Positions 47,283-57,563 of a stretch of 64,000 bases of DNA are shown piece after piece. The stretch comes from Stentor roeselii. Lineage: Eukaryota > Ciliophora > Heterotrichea > Heterotrichida > Stentoridae. Both the position numbers and the translations under genes were made by a program. The notes beneath the pieces are model-generated. The model made no database searches. It saw only the letters and a program-made list of their open reading frames with translations, and was not told where the DNA came from. Every line of letters starts with the position of its first letter. Position 1 is the stretch's first letter. The stretch spans positions 62,001 through 126,000 of the forward strand of contig RSEH01000009.1 in assembly GCA_006503475.1 (NCBI GenBank). The letters run 5' to 3'.

Positions 47283-47656
47283 TTAAGGGAAATCCATGGT
47301 TGTCAAGACAGATTTATTAAAAAACGTTAATTATTGGGAGCCTAACTAAAGGGGAATACTTCGGGGGATACCTGGGATCGGGAAGTATGCGGTTTTTATC
47401 TTTCTAAAAAACAAGAAAAAGAAAAAAAGAGCAGTGAGAAAGGAACGGGATAGTCCAGAGAAATAACCCGAGAGGGATATACCAGGGCACCTGATTTTCT
47501 AATTTATCTTCATTAATAAAAGTCATGAGGACGACTTTTAAGCCCTCATCATGAAAAATGAGAATGAAGACAATCGGAAAAACAGGGGCCCCGGTTGTTT
47601 TCTTTCTCTCTCTGGATTTTGAAAAAAAAAAAATAAAAACTATTTTTTTTTTCTAC
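47283..47656 (+). ncRNA. Candidate structured non-coding RNA, class not identified
   Basis: An island clearly richer in G+C than the flanks, with stops in all frames and several strong hairpins. They are 47356-47362 with 47382-47388 (ATACTTC/GAAGTAT), 47463-47469 with 47474-47480 closed by a GAGA tetraloop, 47517-47524 with 47533-47540 (8 bp), and 47566-47577 with 47591-47602 (12 bp with G-U). A run of ten T at 47643-47652 could end Pol III transcription on the plus strand. I compared it by eye with RNase P, MRP, SRP, U1-U6, U3, telomerase and group I introns and found no convincing match. Strand and ends are inferred. Confidence 0.45.
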
Positions 47657-47829
47657 CCCAAGATCAGGAACTATGTTTTCAAAAAGGATGAAATCCTTTT
47701 GATAAAGTTCATCCTTTTTCTTTTCTTTTCTTGTTTTTTTTTACTCTTTTCCAAGTCTTCAAGCCTGGCAAGCCAAGAGCGAAGCTTCCAGCGTATTTCA
47801 TTCAATCATCTTGATACTTTACTCCATTT

Positions 47830-47950
47830 ATAAAAACATTTTTCCGAACTTTTAAAAATCTTCAAAAAAATCTAAAAATTCTTCCAAATTCTAAAAATCT
47901 AAAAATCTTAAAAACTCCGAAGATCTAAAAATCATTTAAAAAATTCGGAA
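47830..47950. repeat. Simple TCTAAAAAT-type repeats before FHIT
   Basis: Imperfect repeats of AATCTAAAAATCTTC-like words fill the 120 bases before the FHIT start codon. Low complexity; could act as promoter spacer or be neutral. Confidence 0.5.
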
Positions 47951-47952
47951 TA

Positions 47953-48345
47953 ATGATAGTGAAATTCGGAAAATGGAACATTAAAGACTGTGAAATATTC
48001 TGGCGAGGTGAGAAAGCTTATGCGATGGTTAACACGAAGCCAGTAGTCCCTAACCACGTTTTAGTTTGTCCTTTAAGAGTCGTTGCAAATTTCTCTGAAC
48101 TAACTCCAGAAGAACTTCTTGAAATGAACTTCGCAATGACTCGAATTTTATCTTCTTTCGGGCCTTCTTCAGTCGCTGTTCAAGACGGTCGAGAAGCAGG
48201 TCAGACGGTTCCCCATGTTCATTTCCACATATTACCAAGAAGAGGAAGAGAAGTAAATGCAGTTGACTCTGACAGGAAGGAAAGAACTGATGCTGAGATG
48301 GCTGAAGAGTCGGAAACATTGAAAAATTTGATAAATTTCAATTAG
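47953..48345 (+). CDS. FHIT: FHIT-type dinucleoside triphosphate hydrolase (HIT family)
   Basis: The 130-aa protein has the HIT triad H88-V-H90-F-H92 in GQTVPHVHFHILPRR, the form typical of the Fhit branch, preceded by PVVPNHVLVCPLRVV and QDGREAGQ. Fhit enzymes cleave ApppA-type nucleotides through a His-AMP intermediate. Length and order fit the core of the family; the C-terminus is a little shorter than the human enzyme. It lies 11 nt upstream of the mucolipin gene on the same strand. Confidence 0.9.
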   Translation: MIVKFGKWNIKDCEIFWRGEKAYAMVNTKPVVPNHVLVCPLRVVANFSELTPEELLEMNFAMTRILSSFGPSSVAVQDGREAGQTVPHVHFHILPRRGREVNAVDSDRKERTDAEMAEESETLKNLINFN

Positions 48346-48356
48346 AGTTAGATATA

Positions 48357-50141
48357 ATGGAAGAAGAAAGAAGTTGGAAGAACATGAGCATTAAAGATGA
48401 TCTTTACATGTCGCCTTTTGAAAAATATAGTCTTTATGGGATATTTCCTTGGACCTTTCTGTTGAGTTTGGTCCTGGTTATCACGACGACTGCTGAGATT
48501 GTGTTTTATGTCTCGGTTAATACGAATTACAGCTACCAGCAGCTTTTGTTGTGGAATAAACTTTTTTTAAATAGAGATGTGGATGGATCTGACACTTCGA
48601 TGATACCTGAATTCAACATTTATCACTACTCGAAGCTCAAGACTTACTTAAAAGATACTGTTGATGTAATGATTGATTAGAAATATTATGACATCAACAG
48701 TAACACCCTGGATAACTATAAATATCACTATGAAGATAACGGGAGCAAGAAACCTATAAAGCTCTATATTAATTATATTGATACTTTTGATGCTGATGAT
48801 CATAACTTCAACACTGAATACAAACTCACTCCTGAATATATCGGACCCTTCCAAGGAGACTCTTCTGAAAAGTTCATTGATTTAATTGACTCTTTCAACT
48901 TGGAATTTGAATTGATTCATGATGTCAACTCTCATTTTCCCACCAGTTCCACCTGCTTCACCTGGAAGATAAAGCAAAGATATGTTTACACCTTACACGG
49001 AATCATCAGCGTCACACTTTCAACAGATCGCGGAAACTGTGGAGACGATTCAGGTATTATTTACTCAGATTTTCTATCAAAAGAATTTTTTTTCCTTCAT
49101 TTTTCCGTATTTTTGATTTCTTTGACGTCAATTTACGGTTTTATCCACCAGTCACTGAAAAGAATAACAGTTGTAAGAAACGTAAATGCACGTGCGACTT
49201 TTTCAATAACCTGGGGAAACCTTTCCATGAGTGAAAAGCTGAAATTTTTCAGCATATGGAGCCTGATCGACTTATCAGGGAACATTTTTCAGCTTCTCGG
49301 TTCGATTTCTTGCATTTTTAACGGAAGTATATCGATGGACGTGCAAGAAAAATCAGTAGGTCTCGGTTGTTTCTTTGCATGGCTTGGAGTGGTTCAATAC
49401 CTGAAGCCGAATGAAAACGCTTACACAGTAGGAAACACGATGAAAAGGTCTTACAAGATCCTCGGTCCTTACATCATCGGGATTCTTCCGATTTTCCTCG
49501 CTTTTGCCTTTTTCGGCCTTTCAGTTCTCTGGCAAACTGGAAATTATTCCTCGCTTGCCTGGGCGTTGTTGCTTCAGTTTTCAATGATCAACGGAGACTC
49601 TTTGGCTTATTCGATTACTTCAACAGTTTCAGTGAGTAACTTGTTCGGACTTCTTTATTGCTTCAGCTTTTTATTCTTTTTTATATGGTAAGGGTCAGGT
49701 AGTGTTATTCATAATATTTTCATTGCTATTGTCACTGAAAGCTATGAGTCTCTTAAAGTTAAACCGATTGGAGGGGATGAAAGAAATTCTCGCGCTACTG
49801 GACTTGGAAGAATTTCTATTGCACCTATTGTTATGCAGAAAGTAAAAGATGAAAAAAAAGGTAAGGGATAAAAAGGGAACTTGAAAAGTAAGAATTTCAA
49901 AAAACTTCTCAATGCGAAAATCAAGGAAGAGACTGTAAGTAACCCGAAAACTATCAAATATGTTAAAAGAGCGAATAAGTTAATGAAAAAAATTAAAAAA
50001 AATATCGAAAAAATCGGAAAACATTTGAAATTTGAGAAAAGGGTCAAGGTTGATAAGGAAAAAGTGATTCAAAGGGCTGAAGAGCTTTTGCTTACAAGAC
50101 TAGACGAGTACATAGAGAAACTGCTAAGTAAATACCCCTAA
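48357..50141 (+). CDS. Mucolipin-type TRP cation channel (TRPML), three introns
   Basis: Exons 48357-48665, 48681-49687, 49703-49860 and 49876-50141, joined by removing three 15-nt introns, give a 579-aa protein, the size of animal TRPML. The first membrane segment is followed by a long luminal domain, then several membrane spans and a pore with FSMINGDSLAY (407-410 NGDS), matching the TRPML filter region FSLINGDD. The last span continues FIAIVTESYESLK. TRPML channels release Ca2+ and other cations from endolysosomes. The third intron ends AAG rather than TAG or CAG; the frame it opens runs 86 codons. Confidence 0.9.
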
Positions 50142-50148
50142 TCCATAT

Positions 50149-50574
50149 TCATTTAACTAAAAAAAGTCCTTCAATAAGATCGTTAAACTTGATTTTACCA
50201 TCCTCAGCAATCCCAAACTCCTGAAAGACAGCAAGAACATCTTTATCAGCCAAAGGTTCCCCAGCATTACAAAGCGCGATTTTCAACTCTCGAGCATCAA
50301 CTTGACCATCATTATTTTTTTCAAGACTTTTAAAGAACTTGACAACTTCTTCTTTATTAGTGACTTGATTTAACTTGCATTTATTGAAAAGCCTTATCAA
50401 TTCACCTTCATTGACTTTGCCGTTGTTGTTTTCGGACTCTTCCTTTAACTCTTCGACTTCGCATTCAGTGGGGTTGAGTCCTAAGCACCTTAAAGCAGTT
50501 CCAAGGTCTTTAAGGTCGAGTAAGCCCTGCTTGGTGGGGTCGAGGTAGGAAAGAACATCTTTAAAGTTACTCAT
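50149..50574 (-). CDS. Calmodulin-like EF-hand protein
   Basis: The 141-aa protein has the four-helix-pair layout of calmodulin, centrin or myosin light chains. The third loop, EKNNDGQVDARE, keeps most ligands; the others (DPTKQGLLDLKD, ENNNGKVNEGE, AEDGKIKFND) are altered or shortened, so Ca2+ binding is likely reduced to one or two sites. A light-chain or Ca2+-sensor role is inferred. Its start codon is only 5 bp from that of the divergent DHHC gene and its stop is 7 bp from the mucolipin stop. Confidence 0.85.
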   Translation of the reverse strand: MSNFKDVLSYLDPTKQGLLDLKDLGTALRCLGLNPTECEVEELKEESENNNGKVNEGELIRLFNKCKLNQVTNKEEVVKFFKSLEKNNDGQVDARELKIALCNAGEPLADKDVLAVFQEFGIAEDGKIKFNDLIEGLFLVK

Positions 50575-50579
50575 TTATA

Positions 50580-51305
50580 ATGGTTTATAAGCGAAAAAGC
50601 GGATTTGAATGTCCCTGGAGCTATCAACAATTGTTTAGTTTCATTATTTACTTCTGTGCTTTGCTTGTTTTTTCAGTCATTATCTGGCCGAATTACTCTA
50701 AAGGGAAAAAAGTGGTTTTAGGTAGTCTTTCTATTATTTCTTATGTTGTTCTTGTTGTTGTTCTTGTCGTTCTCACACTTTCTGACTCTAGTGACCCGAT
50801 AGTGAATAGTTATCTCAGCTCGAATGATGAAAAGTAAGGACCAGGTAGGTTAAAAAGTACCATTGAAGCCTGTACTACTAGACAATGTACCACTTGCATC
50901 GCACCTGTCAGTTCAGTCTCCACAAAGCACTGTTTAAAGTGCAATAAATGTATTTACAAATTCGACCATCACTGCAAATTTGTCAATAATTGCATAGGTG
51001 GCAAGAACTACAAAATATTTTTTATTTTGATTATCGTTCTTGAAGCTCATGAGCTTCTGATGATAGGGATTTATATTGAATACCTCGCGAGTTTTGATAA
51101 AAGTTTTGATTGGACTTTGACTTTTATCATTATTTGTATTTTGAAGGCTTTTGTTGTGATTGGTTTCAATACTTATCTTATTGGTTTTCATTTGTTTTTG
51201 AAGTTTCACAATTTGTCGACGTTTGACTACATCTTGGGAAAGAGAAAAGTAGAAGCTTATGATGTTCCTAAACGAAATCTCAGTGAAACCAACATCAATT
51301 CTTAA
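50580..51305 (+). CDS. DHHC-type protein S-acyltransferase, one 15-nt intron
   Basis: Removing 50834-50848 (GTAAGG...GTAG) joins two frames into a 236-aa protein. Two membrane spans (about 20-38 and 46-68) precede the Cys-rich domain, with RQCTTC, KHCLKCNKCIYKF and the catalytic D124-H-H-C127 followed by KFVNNCIGGKNY. Two further spans follow (about 138-160 and 170-190). Such enzymes palmitoylate Cys residues of membrane proteins. It is short for the family and lacks the usual C-terminal TTxE motif in obvious form. The start is read from TTATA directly before the ATG. Confidence 0.92.
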
Positions 51306-51420
51306 TTTAATTAACGGCCTGTCTTTTATGCTCCATGTCAAGCTTCTCGTCTTTGCTCAGCCAAACTAAAGCCATCAAAGTTTGGACTTTTTTTTCTGTT
51401 TCGGGTTTTCTGTGTAAAAA

Positions 51421-53295
51421 TTACTGTAGAGGAAGATGTTTGAACAGGTCTAATACCAGGGCTCGAAAGCTTTTGAAGGTCATTTCATTTGAACCGATAT
51501 TTCTTTCGAATTCTAAGTGACGGAGGGTTTCTTTTAAGGTTTCGAGTTGCTTTTTTTCGAGAGTTCGGAGGTGTTTTTCATGATGCAGCTGTTTTTGCAA
51601 ACTTGTTATAATCACATGAATCGGTTCTTCATCTTCTTTTTCAAAATTTTTTGTTTTTGATCTGCGAAATGGGTTCCAACTTGACCGATCCCGACTAGAT
51701 TCAACTAATTTTCGAATAGATTTAGACAAATCACCTTGAAACTGGTCTCCTAGAGCTCTCTGAACATTAAAAAATAAAGCTTCATATGCTTTAAGCTGCT
51801 TTTTTATATCTGAAAGTTCTTCAGCCATGCTGATTAATTTTTACTTAGTGATAGTACTAGAGTTTTCCCTCTCAATCATAATAATATGGTCTAAAAAGTA
51901 GTTTTTTTCAGTCTCCGCAAGCGACTTGACTGCTTCTAGATCCTTAAGAGCAAGTTCAACAGATTCAACTCTTTGCAAAGCAGGAGGTTCTTCGACCTGC
52001 TTGCCAAAACATGAACAATTTTTCAGTTTTTGAGAATTTTCATTATTTTTCATCCTTTCATTTGAAATAATAGTCAGAAGGTCCCTTTTTTCAATAAGTA
52101 ATAAACAAATCTTTTCTTCTAAATCTTTGATCAAGTCTTCGTAACCCGCTTCTCGATCAACGAAGTCTTGGATATTTTTTTCATATTCTTCAAATTTTCT
52201 ATCAAATTCCTGAGATTTACTTGAAAATTCTTCTATTTTTCTTTGATATTCTGAAAATTTTGAATTATTTGAAACTTCTTCATTGATTATTGGGCTAAAT
52301 TCATCTTTTTTTGAATTTTCTTTCAGGAATTTCAATTGAATATCAACTTCTTTTGAATTATTTTTATCTATTTTTAGATTAACATCTGAAACTTCTTCGT
52401 TTTTTTCTTTATTTTCATTGATTTTTAACTTAAATTCAATGGTCTCAGTGTTTTTTGAAGGTTTTTTCAATTGAGACAAGTTTTCAAGTGTTTTTGAAAC
52501 TGATCTAGAAAGTTTTTCACATAAAAAATTGACATTGCTTTCAATTGTGGAAAAATACTCGAAAATGTTTAGGTTGTAAGTATCAATAAGTGAAAAAATC
52601 TGAGAAACCTGCAATTTTTGTAGTTGAAGAGGTGAAAATTGTAATCCTTCTATTTCTTTTTTCAGAGAAACTGTTGAAAACTTTGAATAATCTCTAAAAG
52701 TAGAACATTGGGTGTTAACTCCTGATCGAATAGAGCTAAAAAACGACTGCTCTTGGTTAAAAGAAGATTCTTCTCGACAGAACAATTCAGTCTCTGAGTC
52801 ATCAATGCTCAAACTTTTAACAAACTTGAAGTTAGGAAGTTTTACCGAAATATTCCCAAGAAAACACATCGAAAGTAAACTTTTCGGTTTATTTACTTCA
52901 TCATAGAGCTCTTTAATGACCTTAGCCTGAGCAACTCTAAGACTTTCAAGTTCAGTTTTAATAATCTTCAAGTTTTTTACTTCATATTCAAGTTCAAGGC
53001 GATGAACTTTCATTTGTCCAGAAGAAGTTTTCAACTCCTGAACAAGTTCTTCAAGTTCTTCAATTTTTTCCTGGTCTTTTTGTCCTTTAGTCTGAAGTAC
53101 CTGAATAATTTTGATATATCTTTTAGCCTTTTGTTGCCATTTGTTTTCTAAACCATTGAGTAACTCTCGATTTTTTCCAAGTTTCATTTCTTTCTTATTC
53201 TCAAGGCAGTATATTTTCCCTAAACCAGGCTGAAAAGAAAGACCTTTTCCAAGTCTTTCCTCGACTTCATTATTTTTTTCAGTCAACTCATTCAT
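51421..53295 (-). CDS. Long coiled-coil protein, one 15-nt intron
   Basis: Two apparent genes are one: intron 51830-51844 (GTAAAAATTAATCAG) joins them in frame into a 619-aa protein. Coiled coil dominates at about 35-140 and 320-480, and again at the C-terminus. The middle (about 145-300) is Ser-rich. Proteins of this kind often sit at basal bodies or cortical fibres, but no family is recognised. Its start is 8 bp from the divergent twin-CX9C gene, with TATAAAGC between. Confidence 0.8.
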
Positions 53296-53303
53296 TATAA
53301 AGC

Positions 53304-53552
53304 ATGTCAGATGATGATAATCTTTTTTCCTCTTTAAACTTGATTGAATGTGGAAGACTTTATAATCAAGCCAGAGACTGCTTCTCGAAAGCGAGTAAAA
53401 AAGTAGAAAAAGAAGAATGTATGAAAATCCATAAAAAGTATCAATATTGCTTAGCCCAAGCTGAGATTGAAAGGTTGAATCAAGGGAAGGACTGGCAAGA
53501 CTTTAAGGAAAAGTGGGGTCATTATCCGAATGAAGTAAAAAAAGATGATTAG
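53304..53552 (+). CDS. Twin CX9C (CHCH) mitochondrial intermembrane-space protein
   Basis: The 82-aa protein has C16-x9-C26 and C39-x9-C49, the exact twin-CX9C pattern oxidised by the Mia40 relay in the mitochondrial intermembrane space. Family members are assembly factors or structural subunits of respiratory complexes, commonly 70-120 residues. Which one cannot be told; WQDFKEKWGHYP after the fold is distinctive. Divergent from the coiled-coil gene with 8 bp between start codons. Confidence 0.85.
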   Translation: MSDDDNLFSSLNLIECGRLYNQARDCFSKASKKVEKEECMKIHKKYQYCLAQAEIERLNQGKDWQDFKEKWGHYPNEVKKDD

Positions 53553-53634
53553 GTAAGGATTGATAAGTATTGGTTTTATTGTAAAAGGCCTGAAGCCTAT
53601 TTAGAAGTATCTTAAACTCACAATTAAATGAAAA

Positions 53635-54594
53635 TTATCTATTGTTTTCGGCGTCTCTTTTACTTGGAGATCTTCGTTGTCCCTTGTCTCTTGCAAAGTT
53701 AAGAATCGTCCAATCGTAGATATTATCGTATTGAAACCCTTCTTTAAAAAAAAGCTCTTTAAACATCTTCTTCAAATGGGAATAGTCAGGTTTTTCAGCG
53801 AACTTCAGCATTCGGGTATAGTTTAAAAAAGCTAAAATTTCACTGGGAAGTCTTTGGCAGAGCTTTTCTGGAGCTGTGTCGATTTTAGATTGCATTATCC
53901 TTGTGTATTTATCTTTCTTGTTATGTGCCCTGAGGCCTTGCCAAGGAAGGTTTCCTCTTAAACAGTAGATCATGACATAAGCTAGTCCTTCTAGGTCATC
54001 TCTTCTAGACTGTTCAATTCCCAGATGTGTGTTGATAGAGGCGTACCGAGCAGTTCCAGTGAGACTTTTTCCGTCTCGATAAGGGATATGCATGCCAGAC
54101 ACTGGGTCTTTGAACCTTTTTGCAAGTCCAAAGTCAATCAAGTAAATAATGTTTGCTTTTCTTCCTAGACCAATTAGCAGATTATTCGGTTTTATATCAC
54201 GATGAATGAAACCTAGATTATGAATCACTTCTAGTCTTGTCAAAATCTGGTCAGCTAGCATTAGACAGGTCTTAAGTGTGAAGGAGTTCCCGCAGAATGT
54301 GAATAAATCCTCCAATGATGGGCCTAGCAAGTCGATGACCAAAACGTTATAGTCACCTTCAATGCCTCTCCAGTGAACGTTTGGAATACCTGCGTGGCTT
54401 TGAAGGCATGAATATATATCTGCTTCGTACATTAGTTGAGGGTATCGTGACCTTATATGCTCTAGTTTAACTGCTACTTCATCTCCAGTTTCTTTGTTAA
54501 TTGCCAGGTAAATTTCCCCGAAGCTTCCGTTTCCTAATTTACCTTTTAGCACGTAATGTCCACCTACTCGTAGTTCGGATGTTTTAGCCTGCAT
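53635..54594 (-). CDS. Casein kinase 1 family protein kinase
   Basis: The 319-aa kinase has [35 protein letters not shown] and the CK1-specific segment [20 protein letters not shown] in place of the APE motif. The tail beyond the kinase domain is short and basic. CK1 kinases are constitutive and act in many processes, including ciliary and Wnt-type signalling. The start codon is 20 bp from that of the divergent OGG1 gene. Confidence 0.95.
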   Translation of the reverse strand: MQAKTSELRVGGHYVLKGKLGNGSFGEIYLAINKETGDEVAVKLEHIRSRYPQLMYEADIYSCLQSHAGIPNVHWRGIEGDYNVLVIDLLGPSLEDLFTFCGNSFTLKTCLMLADQILTRLEVIHNLGFIHRDIKPNNLLIGLGRKANIIYLIDFGLAKRFKDPVSGMHIPYRDGKSLTGTARYASINTHLGIEQSRRDDLEGLAYVMIYCLRGNLPWQGLRAHNKKDKYTRIMQSKIDTAPEKLCQRLPSEILAFLNYTRMLKFAEKPDYSHLKKMFKELFFKEGFQYDNIYDWTILNFARDKGQRRSPSKRDAENNR

Positions 54595-54614
54595 ATTGAG
54601 TTTATAGTGAATAA

Positions 54615-55514
54615 ATGTCTAGAGGCACAATCAGTATACCTAACTGCAATATAGAACTTGTGCTAAAAAATACTTTCCAAATCGGGCAAGTGTTCAACTG
54701 GGAAGTATTCTATGATAAAAAAGTAATTGGAACATTCAAAGACAGGCTCTTAGAAATAAGCATCAATCGAGATAGTATCGATTACTTTATAAGTCCTTCG
54801 GGAAGCAAGGAAGAAGTTGAGCAATTTCTGAATCTCTCTTTATCAGTAAAAGAAATGACAAATGTATGGAAACGAGATCGTTTTTTTTCATCTGTGTACA
54901 AATCTTTTCCGGGTGTCAGAATTTTAAAGCAGCCAATATTTGAATGTTTAATTTCTTTCATCTGCTCCCAAAACTCACACGTGAAACGAATAGCCTCAAA
55001 CATCCAAGAGATAAAAACAAGATACGGAAGAAAGATCTGCATGAGGAATGATAAAACTTGGTATGCATTCCCCACAGTAAATGAACTTTCTCAAGCAAGT
55101 GTCGATATTTTAGAGTTTATTGGTCTCGGATACCGCGCGAAGTACATAAAAAATACAGTATCAAAAATCGCTGAGAATGGTGGAGAAGACTGGCTACAGT
55201 CCTTAGAAGCTAAAACAACAGAAGAAATCAGAGAAGAACTGATGAAACTAGATGGAATCGGGCCAAAAGTCGCTGATTGCATCCTTTTGTTTGGCTTTAA
55301 CAGGTTTAACGTGGTGCCGATTGATACCCATATGTGGAAAATCGCGAAGATGCACTATGGAGCTCCTGGGAAAAAGGCTCTTTCGAAGCAGGTTTATAAA
55401 GATACAGCTCAAGCTTTTGTTGACAGTCTTGGAGAATATGCGGGATGGGCTCATTCTATTTTGTTCGCTGCTTCTTTGAACAAGGCTATTGGAAAGAAAA
55501 AGAATAAAAAATAA
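54615..55514 (+). CDS. OGG1: 8-oxoguanine DNA glycosylase/AP lyase
   Basis: The 299-aa protein aligns with OGG1: FQIGQVFNW near the N-terminus, [21 protein letters not shown], and the helix-hairpin-helix [11 protein letters not shown], in which K218 is the Schiff-base Lys. [12 protein letters not shown] supplies D237, the conserved catalytic Asp. It removes 8-oxoG opposite C and nicks the strand in base excision repair. Length and motifs look complete. A Lys-rich C-terminal tail (GKKKNKK) may aid nuclear import. Confidence 0.95.
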   Translation: MSRGTISIPNCNIELVLKNTFQIGQVFNWEVFYDKKVIGTFKDRLLEISINRDSIDYFISPSGSKEEVEQFLNLSLSVKEMTNVWKRDRFFSSVYKSFPGVRILKQPIFECLISFICSQNSHVKRIASNIQEIKTRYGRKICMRNDKTWYAFPTVNELSQASVDILEFIGLGYRAKYIKNTVSKIAENGGEDWLQSLEAKTTEEIREELMKLDGIGPKVADCILLFGFNRFNVVPIDTHMWKIAKMHYGAPGKKALSKQVYKDTAQAFVDSLGEYAGWAHSILFAASLNKAIGKKKNKK

Positions 55515-55553
55515 TTAGATTGATTATTGGTTGATTTTTAGGGATTTAGTAAA

Positions 55554-57557
55554 TTATGGATAATTTACATTTAATTTTAGAAATACCTTCAAAAAGTCGG
55601 GGCTTAGTTTGTGCTTAGATGTTGGAACTCCTTTGATGAAGTTACCTGAATAGAAATTTCCAAAAGAATCTTTAGCTTCACCTGTTCCATTTGGTAAATT
55701 ATTTATCCATGCTCCAGAATAATAGGAGGTTTCGAATCTTAGTTCGCCTATTCCATGAAATTGAGAATTGAGAAAGTCACCGATATATGTGAATTTTCCT
55801 ATTGTCATTTTTCCTTTACCTGTTATGCAATTTTGAGAAAAATGGCCGGAATATAATCTACCATCAGATAGTTTAGCTGATCCTTCCCCTTCAAGCATTC
55901 CTTCTTGAACCATTCCCTGATACTCTAAAATCTCGCTATTAAAATTTTCAAACTTTCCATCTCCATTTGGAACTCCATTACAAAACATTCCAAAAAAACT
56001 TCTTCCATTTTTCTCCAAAAGTTTTCCATACCCATCCTGAACCCCATCCTTAAAATGCCCTTCATAAACTTCCCCATTTTTACCCAAAAGTTTTCCAAAT
56101 CCTTCAAAATTTCCATTTTTCACATTTCCAAAGAAGACCCTTCCATCCTGAAACTTGAACTCTCCTTGTCCATGAGGTTGAAAATCCAAAAAGTCTCCTT
56201 TAAACTTAAATTCCGATGTATTAAGTTTGCCACTGACAAGTTGTCCATCAATAAAGACCCCTTTAAAAACTTTATCATGACAATTGAAAGTGCCTTCTCC
56301 ATGCAGAAGTCCAAGATGCCACATTCCAGCACGAGCTTCTCCATTATTCATTTGAAGTACGCCTCGTCCTTCAAAGCAAGAATTAACGATTTCTCCATTA
56401 TAACAAGCTCCATCTCCAAACATGACAGTTCCATTCATTTGAACTCCTTTATCAAAAATTCCTTCAAAGTAAGAATTGTTAGGATAGGTCATTTTTCCGA
56501 ATCCATGAGGAAGACCCTTGCGAAAAAACCCTTTATATGAAAAGTCAGGAGCGGTTAAAGTCCCGAAATCATGAAATTTTCCTTCAGAAAAGATTCCAGA
56601 ATACACTTCTTTCGAACACATCTCAAGTAACCCGACGCCATCACGGATACGTTCATGCCATTGTCCTTTATACTTACACCCACAAGCATAAGTATAAACC
56701 TGGTCATTTTGTTTTGAAATCGGGGCACTTGCAGTTTCATCAATACAAGAAAACATGATAAAAACCATGTCAAGTGTCTGAACCGCTTTGGAAAAATCAG
56801 TCAATGAGATAGTTTTCTGTGATTTTTCATGAAACTTCGGAAAACTCGGAGAACTGACCCAAATAAAAGAATAACTTGTTTCCTTTGAAACCTTTAAAAA
56901 TAACTTCTGAATAAACTTCTGCCAGTTGACCCGACTCATCACTCCAATATCAGTCGCCATGTAATTTTTGATATAAGCCAAAAAGTTATCTTCAAAAATA
57001 TCCCACTGGATGACTTGTTCCTTAGAAATATGATTTGCCCAAAAATCCTGAATAATTCCTCCCAGTCCTGTTTTCGGATTCTTCTTACGAACTCCATGTT
57101 TCACTATTTTTTTCGCTTCTTTGATTATCTTGTCAGCTGAGGCAATGTCGATATTTTGTCTTTCTGTGGTGAACCCGGCCTTACGAAAGACACTCGGCTC
57201 ATGAGACATAATGGCGTCGATGAACTTTTTAACTTGCAGCTCATCTTCATTCAGGTTAAAATTTTGTCTTGATTCTGGTTTTTTTGAGTGAAAAGTTGAA
57301 AGTTTTTCAAGTCGAACTGGAGATTTTTTCAATGAAATCACTGCTTTTCGAACTTCATTCTTGAAGCCTGAATAAGGATTTTTCTTTAGGTCTTTTGACG
57401 TCTCGTCACTTCCTCCGCGGATGTGAACTGAACGAGAAGCGACTCGGGCTTTGATGGAAGAGTCGTAGAAGTAAGAATTGATTTCTTCGATGTTTTTGGT
57501 TATTCGAAAGCCGGAGTTTCTGAAGGTGTGCCATTTGAAATCGGGAGAAAAAGACAT
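55554..57557 (-). CDS. MORN-repeat protein
   Basis: The 667-aa protein has an N-terminal half of unknown fold (about 1-285) and then about fifteen MORN repeats of the form Y-x-G-x-(F/W)-x-x-G...G-x-G, for example YKGFFRKGLPHGFGKMTY and GEFKFQDGRVFFGNVKNG. MORN arrays bind membranes or organise cortical and ciliary structures. No kinase or phosphatase domain is attached. It starts only 6 nt after the MCU stop and in the same frame, though no intron can join them. Confidence 0.9.
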   Translation of the reverse strand: MSFSPDFKWHTFRNSGFRITKNIEEINSYFYDSSIKARVASRSVHIRGGSDETSKDLKKNPYSGFKNEVRKAVISLKKSPVRLEKLSTFHSKKPESRQNFNLNEDELQVKKFIDAIMSHEPSVFRKAGFTTERQNIDIASADKIIKEAKKIVKHGVRKKNPKTGLGGIIQDFWANHISKEQVIQWDIFEDNFLAYIKNYMATDIGVMSRVNWQKFIQKLFLKVSKETSYSFIWVSSPSFPKFHEKSQKTISLTDFSKAVQTLDMVFIMFSCIDETASAPISKQNDQVYTYACGCKYKGQWHERIRDGVGLLEMCSKEVYSGIFSEGKFHDFGTLTAPDFSYKGFFRKGLPHGFGKMTYPNNSYFEGIFDKGVQMNGTVMFGDGACYNGEIVNSCFEGRGVLQMNNGEARAGMWHLGLLHGEGTFNCHDKVFKGVFIDGQLVSGKLNTSEFKFKGDFLDFQPHGQGEFKFQDGRVFFGNVKNGNFEGFGKLLGKNGEVYEGHFKDGVQDGYGKLLEKNGRSFFGMFCNGVPNGDGKFENFNSEILEYQGMVQEGMLEGEGSAKLSDGRLYSGHFSQNCITGKGKMTIGKFTYIGDFLNSQFHGIGELRFETSYYSGAWINNLPNGTGEAKDSFGNFYSGNFIKGVPTSKHKLSPDFLKVFLKLNVNYP

Positions 57558-57563
57558 GATTTA

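Noticed and set aside
47341-47360. Possible telomerase RNA template in CCTAACTAAAGGGG.
   Set aside because: It does not contain one and a half copies of any regular telomere-like repeat, so it cannot serve as a template.
47283-47470. Possible group I intron core, from AACTAAAG and GGGATAGTCC resembling R and S elements.
   Set aside because: The P7 pairing would be only four base pairs, no matching P/Q elements were found, and there is no host gene.
47558-47833. A 91-codon open frame on the plus strand.
   Set aside because: Low-complexity Phe/Lys-rich translation from poly-A and poly-T runs, overlapping the structured RNA candidate; no protein-like features.
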